Below, piece by piece: positions 41,166-53,356 of a DNA stretch of 64,000 nt (within the stretch, counting starts at the first letter, position 1; each line of letters opens with the position of its first letter). A program made the translations under genes and the position numbers. The stretch is from Mantis religiosa (Eukaryota; Arthropoda; Insecta; Mantodea; Mantidae), in contig CM060955.1 in NCBI GenBank assembly GCA_030765055.1, positions 157,813,743 to 157,877,742 of the forward strand, read 5' to 3'. The notes below the pieces were generated by a model that was not told where the DNA came from, did not search any database, and saw only the letters and a program-made list of their open reading frames with translations.

Positions 41166-42568
41166 AATCCTCTAATGCCGGAGTTTGTTAGATAATTTTT
41201 TTTTTTCCATTTTGTACACATAAAGAGAATCCTCAGTTTAAATTTCACTCACAATACACAACTTTCACAATGTTTCACTACCCCGCACTATACCAGCATC
41301 ATCCTTAGTTTATGTAGCGATGTGAACAAAGCAGGAAAATGTATTACTCCGCCGGCGACTGTCATTGGAGGGAATATTAGAATAGCATGTGTATTACGCA
41401 CGTTGTAATTAAACTTCCAATTGCTAAAGTTTCTTGATTTTGTGGCATTTGTGCTTACACATAAAACTGAAATACTCCACTCTGTTTTTAAACTAAATGA
41501 AATAAATAACTATTTTATTCCTACATCTAAAATCAATAAAAATGGAAATTAAATTAGTAGCGTGCGTTAGCTTCTGTTTCTATGACTGCCCTCATTCTGT
41601 GGGGCAAGGATGAGAACAAATGCCTAGTTAAATTTTTACGAGATGATACTTCGCATTGTATGCCAGCAGCATCCATAACACATAAATGAGCTCGAGTGTT
41701 TACACAACCAACATTAAGGTAATTTTCTAATAACATTGTATTTATTTTGAAAACGACAGGAATATTTTGTTTGCATTTTTATAAATGAATGTGTTTTAAC
41801 TATTATTATTTATCAAAAAAAAGCATAAGGCATTGCTATTAAAGTGACAATAACAAAAACAAATATGCACATCGAGGATACGAACTCATCTTAGTCTACT
41901 TAGGAGACACATACGTTTTACCGCTCGGCTATCATGCATACGGCCAAGCCGCACCTTATCTATGGCATAGCCTTGAAATAAAGCCAGAGTGGTATCAAAG
42001 CGTTTATTGTGAACGCAGTTTCATCGAATTCTTCTGATGTTTTTGGAATACAACTTTGTTTCTGGTAGCTGTTCTTTTTTCCCCTAGGTCTATATAAATC
42101 TTTTAAATCCAACATCACTGATGTAGAAAACGGCTTCATTAATGCTTCTTAACAAATACATTATAGTATAACCTTAGCAAAATGACGGACAGGGTCCAAA
42201 AGTCCCTAAACAAACACACAGAAGAAATAATCAAAACTCAAGCGCAAATGTAAATGGTATAGCTAACACAGTGGACATAAAACCAAGCTCAAGGAAATAA
42301 AACACAATAGGACTTAAGTGAAAACAACAAAGACATAGGCGACCTTCAAGAACGAAATTAAAAGCATTGACAAGAAACTATAAGATAAATGTGTCGCAAT
42401 GGAAGACGGGATACTACTGCTAATAACTCAACCAACGATAACAACCAATTAGAATAAAACGTGAAAAGATTACGGAAGCAAAGGTAAAGTAGAAAAAACG
42501 GAACAACAATATCATCAAAAGTAAGGGGCTCTACAAGGGCATGAGAAAAATAGACACCAAAATAACCA
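41166..42568. other. No gene recognised; one tRNA-like relic
   Basis: Near 41868-41950 the minus strand has GATAGCCGAGCGGTAAAACG and GAGTTCGTATCCT, which look like A and B boxes of a tRNA-derived SINE head. A Lys/Gln-rich broken frame at 42180-42420 may be retroelement gag/ORF1 debris. Otherwise plain AT-rich intron. Confidence 0.45.
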
Positions 42569-42569
42569 T

Positions 42570-44262
42570 GGCCCACCTCTGTGGTAACGTGTCTCACATT
42601 CAAGAAGACCCTAGTTCAAATCCCGGTCAGGGTGAGTTACCTGAATGAGCTTTTTCTGCGGGTTTCGCGGATCCTGAATGATAAATGTGTGGTAACTCTA
42701 AGCTCTATGTACTCTGTAACATTTGAACATAATTTCATTCATCATCTGATATGAATTAACGTTGGAGGTTTTCCCTTATTCTAAAATATGAATGTCTGGT
42801 AACTCTAAGCTCCATGGACCCTGCAAATTTCACTCATCGTCCGATATGACTTAACGTTGGAGGTTTCCCCTTATCCTGAAAGATGAATGTCTGGTAACTC
42901 TCAGCTCTATGTATCCTGTACTCATTTGAACATCATTTCATTCATTGTTCGATATGACTTACTTTGGAGGTTTTCCCTTATCCAGAAAGATGAATGTCTG
43001 GTAACTCTAAGCTCTATGTACCCTGTACTCATTTAACATCATTTGATTCATCGGACGATATGACTTAACGTTGGAGATTTTCCCTTATCCTGAACGATGA
43101 ATGTCTGGTAACTCTAAGCTCTATGTACCCTGTACTCATTTAACATCATTTGATTCATCGGACGATATGACTTAACGTTGGAGATTTTCCTTTATCCTGA
43201 ACGATGAATGTCTGGTAATTCTAAGCTCTATGTATCCTGTACTCATTTAACATCATTTCATTCATCGTACGATATGACTTAACGTTGGAGATTTTCCCTT
43301 ATCCTGAACGATGAATGTCTGGTAACTCTAAGCTCTATGTACCCTGTACTCATTTAACATCATTTGATTCATCGGACGATATGACTTAACGTTGGAGATT
43401 TTCCCTTATCCTGAACGATGAATGTCTGGTAACTCTAAGCTCTATGTACCCTGTACTCATTTAACATCATTTGATTCATCGGACGATATGACTTAACGTT
43501 GGAGATTTTCTCTTATCCTGAACGATGAATGTCTGGTAACTCTAAGCTCTGTGTACCCTGTACTCATTTAACATCATTTGATTCATCGGACGATATGACT
43601 TAACGTTGGAGATTTTCCCTTATCCTGAACGATGAATGTCTGGTAACTCTAAGCTCTATGTACCCTGTACTCATTTAACATCATTTGATTCGTCAGATAT
43701 GACTTAACGTTGGAGATTTTCCCTTATCCTGAACGATGAATGTCTGGTAACTCTAAGCTCTATGTACACTGTACTCATTTGAACATCACTTCATTCATCG
43801 TACGATATGACTTAACGTTGGAGATTTTCCCTTATCCTGAACGATGAATGTCTGGTAACTCTAAGCTCTATGTACCCTGTACTCATTTGAACATCATTTC
43901 ATTCATCGTCCGATATGACTTAAGGTTGGAGATTTTCCCTTATCCTGAAAGATAAATGTCTGGTAACTCTAAGCTCTACGTACCCTGTACTCATTTGAAC
44001 ATCATTTCATTCATCGTCCGATATGACTTAAGGTTGGAGATTTTCCCTTATCCTGAAAGATGAATGTCTGGTAACTCTAAGCTCTATGTACCCTGTACTC
44101 ATTTGAACATCATTTCATTCATCGTCCGATATGACTTAAGGTTGGAGATTTTCCCTTATCCTGAAAGATGAATGTCTGGTAACTCTAAGCTCTATGCACC
44201 CTGTACTCATTTGAACATCATTTCATTCATCGTCCGATATGACTTTGGAGGTTTCTTCTTAT
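42570..44262 (+). repeat. S1 SINE head followed by a 107-bp minisatellite
   Basis: The tRNA-like head (GTGGTAACGTGTCTCACATT, B box TAGTTCAAATCCC) and normal S1 body (42570-42700) run without a break into about 14 further body units in the same orientation. Blocks of units share private variants (GAACGATGAATGTC in the middle, GAAAGATGAATGTC at the right), showing local duplication. No second head closes the array. Confidence 0.92.
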
Positions 44263-44289
44263 CCAGAACACTGAAGTCTCGTAGCCCTA

Positions 44290-44800
44290 ACCTGGGCTCA
44301 CTTGAGTATCATTTTATTCATCATTTTATTTGGTCATTTGATATTTCTTCAAAATTGTTAGCAATGAACTGGATATTACTTATTAGCTGTTCTGACATAA
44401 GGTGCTTTGCTTCTTATATTGAAGCAAGTGAAGGACATTTACTATTGCAACACTCTGATGCTAGGACTTCGCTTAATACAGTACAGGATCCAAGTACCCC
44501 ATTTGGTCATAATAGGATTTGGAAGCAATGGGATACCTGGTTCTGCTTGTCTAAAGATTCTTCATCTTGCAGGCAATTTCGAATGCTTTCTTTAAGTGAG
44601 AAATGAAACGGTCTACATTCGGAAATAAGGATCATGCATGTTCAGCGACTTTGTGCATTGTGTAGTACACGTCACGTGCCCAATTTTGGAGACAGCTGCT
44701 GTATTTTCTTTTCTGCCTTTTGAATGTATGAGGATCCATCAGTACTAGCAGAACATTTTCTCTTTTAACAGCGCGTGACCTTCCAATAACAGCACAAGTT
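44290..44800 (-). pseudogene. hAT-like transposase fragment
   Basis: Minus-strand frames give DGSSYIQKAEKKIQQLSPKL (about 44740-44680), resembling the D..PYM.KAGK.L...YP block of hAT-type transposases. PNPIMTKWGTWILYC follows (about 44530-44480), resembling their PI.TRWGTWL motif, then EQLISNIQFIANNFEEIS toward 44330. Frames alternate and contain stops. No TIRs or 8-bp duplications were found. Assignment is by motif memory. Confidence 0.52.
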
Positions 44801-44879
44801 GATGACTAATTCAGTTGACAATTTATACCTTGTACACAACTAATTTCACGAATTTTTGGCTAAACTTCCGGGCCCTAAT

Positions 44880-45680
44880 AATTACTAAGAGTCGTATTCA
44901 TGGTTAGACTTGGTCCGGACCGACATGTTACTTCCGGTAGACTAACGGTGGACCATCGATTTTCTTATTCATAAACCGGAATCAGCGATAGTCCGGGGAC
45001 CAAGCACGTTGGTCCGGCTCAAATTTTAGTCCACCTCCGAGGGGTAGATTAAAGGCGGACTATCTTTGTAACATGGACGATAATGAAGTGATGAATGTAG
45101 CTGTATTGCGCAGAATTCGTGAAATAAGACGACGGAGGAAAACTTATCTACCAAGAATAGAAATTATTGCGAAGTACGACGACCCAAACTTCAAAAGGAG
45201 GTACAGGTTTAGTAAAGCAAACGCCAGAAAGCTGATAGAAATGATTCGTCGTAACCTGTACGTCAGGGACGATAACCGAGGCCTGACACTCAAATCCTAA
45301 CAGCACTTCGGTATTATGCAAGAGGAGGATATCAAGACAACTTTGCTGTCCTGCATCAGTAAGCCGCATTATCAGTAAACTCGTTATAAATTTCCCTCCA
45401 TGCCTCCTCCTTTCTCATATTTGTATTCGTCGACACGGATTTACTTTCTATACTGTTCATTCTTTTTTGAAGGCTAGAGAAAACATTGGTCTTCCTCTGA
45501 CCAATTGATATCACGTTTCTTCATATTATCCATATTCACAGCACAGCAAACTTTGTTACTTAACCTCAAACAGCAGCAGCAACCGTAAGAATGATTAAGA
45601 AACAGCTGCGAAACTACCAAAGAGATTTATAAACTTGTAGATAGACTGTGGTTTGTTTAGCACTCTATAGGACTCGCGCA
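44880..45680 (+). mobile_element. PIF/Harbinger-like element, shortened
   Basis: GAGTCGTATTCATGGTTAGA near 44890 and the reverse complement of TAGACTGTGG..TATAGGACTC near 45672 show partial inverted similarity. Subterminal GGTCCGGACC palindromes follow the left end. The interior contains only the N-terminal third of a Harbinger-type nuclease. Ends are tentative. Confidence 0.5.
45073..45390 (+). pseudogene. HARBI1-like transposase N-terminal fragment
   Basis: 75 open codons: an Arg-rich start (RRIREIRRRRKTYLPRIE) and YDDPNFKRRYRFSKANARKL then IEMIRRNL, the F..RFRFSK....LI..I pattern of PIF/Harbinger nucleases. The frame breaks at 45300, but the next pieces (ALRYYARGGYQ-like) fit the family's L.ALRFYA.G.FQ block. 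The catalytic DDE part is missing. Confidence 0.68.
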
Positions 45681-45834
45681 TGCGCAGAAGAATCTTTCTA
45701 CGTCGTATAACATATGCTCCGTGCTGGATCACGGCTTTACCTGGTTCGAGGCTTTTTATCGCCTATGAATACCAAAAAGTTAGATCGCCTTTGGTCTGGA
45801 GCAGGTTAGTCGGAAGATAGTGTAGATCAAAGTA

Positions 45835-46660
<826 letters not shown>

Positions 46661-48342
46661 TCTGAATATTCTACCCCGGCACCTAGACAACTATACCGGG
46701 GCATATATCCAAATTTTCTCTTTATTTTTCCATAAAATCCTTACAAATGTTATAATTATACAAATCTCTCAGAAAACTACTCTACAAAAATAAAATGAAA
46801 TAAAATAACAGAAATAAACACAAAAAAGCAAAAAACAAAAGAAAACAACTATAAAAATTACAAAATCCTTATTTCCTAAATCTATATCTAAATCTACTAA
46901 TTCTGTAGTCCACCATGGCCTCTGCCATCACTCTCTCCCACCGCCGCCCATGCAGTCAACTCCATTCTTAGATTATTCAATAATTCTTCCCGTCTTATCC
47001 TATTTTGTATTCTAGAACTCCTTCTTGGATCTTGTACTATTCTTCGCCTATTATCAACTCTTTCTCCTTTGAATATTTTTACCTCCCATGCTTTCTTACT
47101 TACAAAGTTAGTCAAAACTTGTAATTTATTTACCAATTGTTGATCTCGAATTATGTCATATACGATATATCCTGCTAGCGCATGCCTCTCTTCTTGTTGG
47201 TGAATTGCATATCTTCCACATTCAAATACTACATGTTCAGGATTATCTTGTTTGTTACATAGTTCACATATATCATTTTCAGTTTTATTGATTTTCTTCC
47301 AATAGGTCTTATAAGGTCCGTGTCCAGTTATATAATGTATAAATCCCTTTGTTGGTTGAATAAAATTCAATTTTAGTCTCTCTTTGACGTTCTGAAAAAT
47401 TTCAAACACTCTTCTACCTTCTAGACTGTCTGTCCATTCTTTTTGCCATTTATCTTTTAAACTATTTTTAATCACCCAAGATTTGTTTGTTCTGACTCCA
47501 GTTATATTATAAACTTTTTCTAAGTTTCCTTTTTTCGCCCAAAATTTTGCGCCCTTCAATCTTATTAATAAATCAATCGGCCAAATGGCCGTTGTTACTA
47601 GCAATGCCATAGTTGGTGTTGTTTTTACAGCTCCTGTCAGACGTAATAATACTTTTCTTTGCGTTCTTCTCAACAATCTTCTTATTTGTACATCATCCAT
47701 CCTTTCTGCCCAAACTGCTGCCGCATAAGTCATAATTGAAGCAAAAATGGTGTTATGATATATCTGTATGTTACGCAATGGAAGTACAAAATTTAAATTG
47801 GTTATTCTTGCTAGCTTAAGCATTATTTTCTCTGTTTTCTGCCTAATATACTCCGTGTGTTTTCTGAAATGAAATTTTTCATCTATCATGATACCCAAAT
47901 ATCTCATCTCTTTTTCCCGTTTAATGTTCTGATTATTTATCTTCACTGTAGGATCCCGCTTTAAATTTCCCTTAAAAAGCACATAATTTGACTTGTTTGG
48001 TGCAATTTTTAGTTTTGTTCTGAAACACCAATTTGATAATGTATTTGTAACTTCTCTTGCTTTATTTTCTAGCTCTAGTCTGCTCTGTCCATCCACCATT
48101 ATGACTATGTCATCAGCATACGCTATTACATCCAAAACCTTATGATCTCTTTCCAGTAGTTCTAATAAATCTTCTGATAAAATATCCCAAAAGAGGGGCC
48201 CCAAGATAGAACCCTGAGGGCAACCCTTGGTTATCTTCTTCCTAGTTTCAAAATTTGATCCACCAATGAATACTTCTCTATTGGAACAATAATCCTTTAA
48301 TAAATTATAAATAGTACTTGAATATTTCTTGTCTTTTAAAAT
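46661..48342 (-). mobile_element. R1-like LINE, 5'-truncated
   Basis: Minus-strand element: RT C-terminal half, about 220-bp A-rich-on-plus 3' UTR, then the (TTTA)n tail. It is 5'-truncated near 48342, in the RT domain. Same family type as 39955-41165 but much better preserved. Confidence 0.88.
46897..48342 (-). pseudogene. R1-like LINE ORF2, C-terminal half of RT to zinc finger
   Basis: The frame is open from 48342, although the first Met is at 48204. It reads KKITKGCPQGSILGPLFWD (RT motif), IAYADDIVIMVDG (catalytic YADD) and CFRTKLKIAPNKSNYVLFKG. A thumb-like region follows (RYLGIMIDEKFHFRKHTEYI), then IYHNTIFASIMTYAAAVWAE, TPTMALLVTTAIWPIDLLIR and the terminal CELCNKQDNPEHVVFEC zinc motif. 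The stop is at 46897. There are no internal stops over about 480 codons, so this copy is young, but it lacks the endonuclease and the first RT motifs and cannot be autonomous. It lies in MADD intron 1 in the same orientation as MADD. Confidence 0.9.
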
Positions 48343-48404
48343 GCCGAAAAAATACGGCCACCATAAATTATATCAAAGTAATAACTGTGAATATGGTTGT
48401 AATA

Positions 48405-48690
48405 CTCTCCGGTGGCGGAATGGTTCAAACAGCACCATCCCCTGAAAGCCTGGGATTCGTACACCTCCGCCGATCCAAAGGAACGAGTATTTACAGAGAG
48501 TAAATTGCTTACCATGCAACATTGAAGCTACAACTGGCACTTAAAAAGCCAACCAGGGTGAAAGTTGAAGTGAAATGGAGAAAGAAAAACTACTCAAGAT
48601 TAATTGTCCTTCCCTAGTGACCTAAGAAAAGCCCCGAAAAAATAGAGTTCAGGAAGGAACTCTGGAAAGGGTGGCACAGAATCTACAGCC
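48405..48690 (+). mobile_element. Possible tRNA-derived SINE (family S4)
   Basis: GGTGGCGGAATGGTTCAAAC (A-box-like) and CTGGGATTCGTAC (B-box-like) are followed by an unrelated body. Boundaries and a target duplication are not evident. Confidence 0.4.
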
Positions 48691-48971
48691 TGAGCCCGAT
48701 AAGAAACTACTATCAATTCAACTATAATGCACGAGATTTAACTTGACACTTTTTGCACTATCCTTGTCTAGTTGGGGCACTGGGTTTCTTTCCTTGAAGT
48801 GGTCAATCCCTTTTAAAGCCCTATTGCATTCCCTACCTACCTGCTGTGGTACGAGGGTAAGCACAAGCTGGCATCAGAGGTGTTGCAGGTGATGTGTTGG
48901 AAACATGAAACATATTTTTAGAAGTTAAAAATTTTGTAATTATTTTAAACATACTGCTGGGAATAGCGCTA

Positions 48972-49290
48972 TTGTCTGCATTAGTTCTAGGAGGTGTGGT
49001 ACGAAAGGGAAAAACTATAAGATCAGATGGTAGGGAAATTGTGATTAGGGTTCATACATCTTTTACAGGCGAATATGAGGCCCTAAAATGCGGAAAGCCA
49101 ACTATATCAGTGTCGAGCATAATTCAAAGAACTGCTGCAGCTACAGGTATTTCATCTCGTAATGTCAAAACAATACTTAAAGAACAAAATAAAGCGAAAG
49201 TAAGTGGTAATATTATAGAGGACTCCTGGTAACAAAACGTCCGAATGCAAAACCCAAAAAAACAACAATAGACTCTTACTGTACCGCTGT
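48972..49290 (+). pseudogene. DETWVN-type transposase, N-terminal piece
   Basis: KGKTIRSDGREIVIRVHTSF is followed by SSIIQRTAAATGISSRNVKT, an HTH-like leader typical of this insect family. A stop at 49230 is followed by a Lys/Pro-rich continuation (RPNAKPKKTTIDSYCTAVIR) in another frame. The remaining pieces are downstream. Confidence 0.6.
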
Positions 49291-49459
49291 AATAAGATAA
49301 TCTATTTACTCACTCTATCGGACTGATTTTCTGCCCAGCTTGGAAGACACAAAGTTCTAAAAGAAAAAAAAAAAATGTTCAACAGGAGTTTATGGAGTTT
49401 ATGGAGCTTGCGAAAAGTACAAGTACAAGAAAAGTACAAGAAAAGTACAAAAAAAAACC

Positions 49460-49502
49460 ACACACACGCACACGCACACGCAGAGGCACACGCGCACGCA
49501 CG

Positions 49503-49545
<43 letters not shown>
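49460..49545. repeat. (CA)n / (CG)n alternating tract
   Basis: ACACGCACACGCACACGCAG, then CGCGCGCGCACACACA..., an uninterrupted alternating purine-pyrimidine run capable of Z-DNA. It is preceded by three AAAAGTACAAG repeats. Confidence 0.9.
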
Positions 49546-49547
<2 letters not shown>

Positions 49548-49689
49548 CTGGACATTGAAGATCTGAATGCCAGACTTTCGGTCTCAAGCCAGATAAGGGC
49601 TAGTCCCTCTAGTGGCAGTGGAGTGTTTTGAAAGGAAGGATAATATAGGCAGAAGATGAGGTTGGAGTTATATATAAGCCATCTGATGT

Positions 49690-50180
49690 GTTATTTTATG
49701 TGTCTAGAAGCAGTCTTGGGCGTTTGTAGCGCTCTCCAGGATCGATGTCGTACTCACCTAGACCGCGGATGAGGGAGTTGAAGTTGTGGATGAGTTTTTG
49801 ATAGAAGGAACGTGAACGGGTATGGATGTAGTCTGTTATTGTGGGGATACGTAGGTCACGTCGAATAACTAGATTGGGGATGTACCAAGGGGAGTCTGTG
49901 GCAATGCGGAGGAATCAGGATTGTAGAATTTCAAGGCGGTGTAGGTGAGACTTGGCTGCTACTGGCGTATGTGATAGCTAGTCGGAGTACTTGCTTATAC
50001 AGGAGCAGTTTTGTAGGCAGAGACATCGCCGATCGTTGGTTATAGAGAAGGTAGAGCATACCCATTCTTTTGCTAACTTTATTAGCCACATATGTAATGT
50101 GGTCTCTCCACATCAATTTAATGTCGAGTAGAACACCAAGATACTTAACGTAAGTTTTCCAATGAACGTCCCCAGCACCT
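49690..50180 (-). mobile_element. Jockey-like LINE 3' fragment
   Basis: Minus-strand frames give MWRDHITYVANKVSKRMGML then YLLYNQRSAMSLPTKLLLYK (the region after the RT fingers). RDLRIPTITDYIHTRSRSFY and ...RGLGEYDIDPGERYKRPRLL mark the typical C-terminal end of Jockey-clade ORF2. Stops and one frameshift (near 49930) are present. 5'-truncated. Confidence 0.72.
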
Positions 50181-50206
50181 AGACGAATTTAGATTTGTAA
50201 AGAACT

Positions 50207-50480
50207 AACGTCGAGGAAAGTTTCTGATAGTACAGCCAGATGTCGTTGTTGCAAAAAGATTCGCCTTTCCAAAAAAATGAAAGAGGTAAGGACTTCCGGT
50301 GCTACTATTATTTACTTCGGTGAAACCTGGATCAATATAAATCATATTAAAAACAAAGTGTGGAAAAGTGAAGAGGAACATTTTGAATTTCCACTACGCA
50401 TCCCAGTAGAAAAAGAACAGCGTTTTCTAACACGCGGGGAGTTCGACAGGTTTCATTTCCAACGCTCTTCTGAGTTTTAA
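50207..50480 (+). pseudogene. DETWVN-type transposase, first catalytic block (mutated)
   Basis: QPDVVVAKRFAFPKKMKEVR then IIYFGETWININHIKNKVW. The family's catalytic Asp (D-E-T-W) is replaced by Gly, so this copy could not be active. PVEKEQRFL corresponds to the later PxGKGxRLI block. Confidence 0.62.
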
Positions 50481-50549
50481 ATTAAAATCAAGTAAAGACT
50501 ATAATGAATAAATGGATAGTTAAACATTTAAAAATTGGTTTATTAATCT

Positions 50550-50590
<41 letters not shown>

Positions 50591-50820
50591 TAATTTACGT
50601 CCTCCAACGTTAAGTCATCTCGGACGATGAATGGAATGGGTGAAATGATGCACAAATGGGCCCAGAGATGATGCTCAGAGTTACCCGACATTCGTCTTTC
50701 AGGATAATGGAAAACACCGGAAAAAACTTTATCCAGGTAACTCACCCTGACCGAGATTCGAACTCGGGACCTCTTGAACGTGAGGCAGACACGCTACCAC
50801 CTACGCTACCGAGGCGGGCA
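50550..50820 (-). mobile_element. S1 SINE, full-length reference copy
   Basis: Minus strand. Head GGTAGCGTAGGTGGTAGCGT (A box) and CCGAGTTCGAATCTCGG (B box). The body has GTCAGGGTGAGTTACCTGGA, CATTATCCTGAAAGACGAAT and CGTCCGAGATGACTTAACGT. The 3' end is GGAGGACGTAAATTAC followed by about 40 A's (the T run 50550-50589). It is a single copy of the body that is tandemly amplified elsewhere. Confidence 0.9.
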
Positions 50821-50919
50821 ATCAGTTGTTACCCAGTTGTTTTAATATAGCTGAAAAATGGTGGTGAAAGTAGATGAAGTAGATCGCAGAGCGCAAATGC
50901 ACGGCCACGCTGTAATGTT

Positions 50920-51615
50920 AATACGGAAATTAAAGGATTGCCATAAGTAAAGAATCATGATGGATTTCAAAGGATTGGTTCTTTGTTACAACGCGTGCAG
51001 GGGCAGTTGAGTCGAATAGCAACGGGGTTGAATAGTTGTTTTAACAAAAGAAACGTAAGAAACAGTGTCCTTAGCAGAGTTCTAAAGGGTAGTACTTGAC
51101 TTTGTTTGAATAGGGTATTCTTCGGACCCTTCATAATGGCATGGCAAAATAGTCACAAAGGGAATCTTTGGTTGAATAAAGGGCTTCGAGAAAGTGAAAG
51201 TCACATACACCCACGCGCAGCTGTGGACATTCAGTTCGTGGCTTGGAGCCGATTAGGGCAGTCCTCTTCTTCTGTCTTGGTCGAGGGCAGACTAGAAGTG
51301 ATGAGAGAAGATATTTCTCGGTTCATGTACGTGAAGAACGAATTAAGTTTTATGGAGTAATAAGCATTTCACATATAGTAACTCTAAACAGCGATATTGT
51401 TAACCCTTGGTCGGCAACTTCGAGTTTGATGTAATGATAAAAAGAAGCAGTCATTAAATCAGTTTGAAACGGGCATTCCAGCGTCATTAAAACTATCCTT
51501 CTCATACATACTCTGAGAGAAACCTCATTGCTCAACTCTGAGCTATCCATATTATTTGTTACAAACTGTCCCGTTAAAGTGGTAACCCTTGCTCGCCAAC
51601 TTATTTGCTTCAATG
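50920..51615 (+). repeat. Unclassified dispersed repeat Q, copy 1
   Basis: About 700 bp matching 53998-54735 almost throughout, e.g. GTAAAGAATCATGATGGATT, GAAACAGTGTCCTTAGCAG, CAGTCCTCTTCTTCTGTCTT. No TIR, tRNA boxes or coding similarity seen. It separates two pieces of the DETWVN transposase, so it is an insertion. Confidence 0.85.
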
Positions 51616-51616
51616 T

Positions 51617-51990
51617 CTACCTCCGTCTCATTGTGATTTAAATTCTATAGAACTTATATAGGCACAAATAAAAAAGATGTCGCGAAACACAACATATCAT
51701 TTAAGCATAGTGAGGTAAAATTTATTTGATAGTGCAGTACGTAAAGTGTCCGAACGGGGAGCTTGTGAGCACGTTGAAAAAATAGAACACTTTTATTGGG
51801 TAAACGATGAAATTAGTGATAGGTTCATAATCAATTTAGATGATTCAGACAGTGAACATGAGGAGAACTTTGAAATTTCTGACAATGAAGAAAGGGAACA
51901 GGAAACAAATTTGGAGGACGAAGTACAAACAGAAGGATCATTCGTGTCTGCCCTGCCTGGCTGGCCAAAAAAAACAGAGGCGAGTTAGAG
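51617..51990 (+). pseudogene. DETWVN-type transposase, C-terminal piece
   Basis: LPPSHCDLNSIELI (last catalytic block; the family has CDLNPIEL.W) is followed by VRKVSERGACEHVEKIEHFY then W, and a strongly acidic tail (DDSDSEHEENFEISDNEERE). A TAG interrupts after the CDLNSIELI motif and a stop lies near 51985. Confidence 0.62.
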
Positions 51991-52023
51991 AGTACGTATT
52001 TCTTTCTCTTTCTACAATCCAGG

Positions 52024-52731
52024 CAGGCACGTATTTAGAAGTCAGTTTCAGGGGGGGGGGGGGTCCAAAAAATCTACGCTGAATTATTTGCTTTTAATAA
52101 ATAATTAATCAGGGATGTTTTTATCAGTTTATAAAAAAATAAAAACACATGTAATATATTATATTTACATGACTTTCTCCACCCAAGCTTCTACAAATTA
52201 TTCTTAGAAAAGTTTGTTTTTGTCTTGTTTCTTTGGATCGAGTCTGTAGAAAGGCCTTGCACATTGCACATTTTTGTTCTTAAACCCGGGATAAAGTGAT
52301 ATAAGCAGTAATCAGATATTTAAAAAGCGAACCACTAATTGGCGCATTTGAAGTATTAGTTCTCTTTGAATGAAAAAGGGAAGAGCAACTTGGAAGTTGA
52401 AAATTACAAAACCTTTAAGTAAGTATCTGGGAACTCTAATCAACAAATTATAATATATCGGAATTGGTTAACTTCGCAGAACATTATTGTAATTGACATT
52501 ATTTGTGTATTTTAACGAGTTATACAGCAGCTGTGCAGTAGCTTTTCGTTTATCTCTTAAATAACTTCATGTCTGCCTGTCAGTGAATAGAGATGTTAAA
52601 ATGAGAAGCTTGAATAAACTTTCTCGATTTATTTTAAACCAAGTTTTATTTCAACTATTTATTAAAAGTTTGAAATGATAATTTATTTGGGGGGTCCGGA
52701 CCCCTGGATACCCCCCTTAAATACGTCTCTG
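52024..52731. mobile_element. hAT-type MITE with 8-bp target duplication
   Basis: CAGGCACGTATTTAG at the left and the reverse complement of the right end, CAGAGACGTATTTAAGGGGG, form short TIRs with inner G-runs. Flanks AATCCAGG (52016-52023) and AAACCAGG (52732-52739) match at 7 of 8 bases. There is no transposase. It lies 62 bp downstream of the MADD exon 1 splice donor. Confidence 0.72.
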
Positions 52732-52804
52732 AAACCAGGGGTCAAGTTAAATCTCGTTCATTATAATCAACAAACCATGCATTTAACAAAAATCCATTAC
52801 ATAC

Positions 52805-53102
52805 CTGAATCCTTCTCTGTGAGGGTGAAGACGAACGACGTCGCCTCCCTTAAAGCGGTGCGCCTGGGTCCAACTGATACACATCCTTCTGGCTGACAGA
52901 AATACACCATGTCCAGAGGCAAAGGAAAGTCCTTGTGGTCTTCTGTGGGGTATCGACGTAACAGTTCTGGTATTTGAACAGGTGGTGAAGCACTAGCTGT
53001 CGAAATCCCTCGTGCTCCAGGACCGCCCTGGGGTCTAGCCCCTACTATTGCCAGATAATCCACTAGCCGAGGACATAAAAACTTTTTCTGAATATCACAC
53101 AT
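52805..53102 (-). CDS. Madd: MADD (Rab3 GDP/GTP exchange factor), first coding exon
   Basis: Minus-strand exon of 298 bp ending in donor TCAG/GTATGT. I start at MCDIQKKFLCPRLVDYLAIV (53102), since MADD proteins begin a few residues before KKFCPRLLDYL. A Met nine codons upstream is possible. The exon then reads ELLRRYPTEDHKDFPLPLDM and YFCQPEGCVSV, and FVFTLTEKDSG at the end, the hallmark u-DENN start of MADD/Rab3-GEP. Between GARP and PELLRRYP there is a Gly/Ala/Ser-rich insert (about 20 residues) absent from vertebrate MADD as I know it. MADD is a cytosolic exchange factor for Rab3 and Rab27 in synaptic vesicle traffic. A possible 5' UTR acceptor (TTGTTCTCTCAAG) lies just upstream. Confidence 0.93.
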
Positions 53103-53356
53103 CTTAGTGATATAGACTTGAGAGAACAATTAGTTTCTTCCGATCAGTTTGTATTAAGTTTCTCATATTCGTCCATGGCAACTAGCATAGTTCGATCTAC
53201 TTAACGTCACACCTCAAATCTTAACATGGCACTTTATGTATTATACAATAATACTTACATTACAAATTACCGCACATAAACAGGATAAAACAGATCATTC
53301 TTAAACGACGCTATTTAAACAGGATATACTGTGTTTTCAGCTAAGTTAATTTACAA

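Larger units (their letters stand above)
48960..51990 (+). mobile_element. 'DETWVN'-type DDE transposon, split by several later insertions
   Basis: Three colinear plus-strand pieces of one transposase lie at 48972-49290, 50207-50480 and 51617-51990. Between them sit a (CA)n tract, a Jockey-like LINE fragment, an S1 SINE and repeat Q. TIRs were not identified. The middle of the DDE domain is missing. Confidence 0.65.

Noticed and set aside
41554..41736. Minus frame ending FSSLPHRMRAVIETEANARY as a transposase C-terminus
   Set aside because: Faint resemblance to the ends of Tc1/mariner proteins, but no catalytic motif or TIR nearby.
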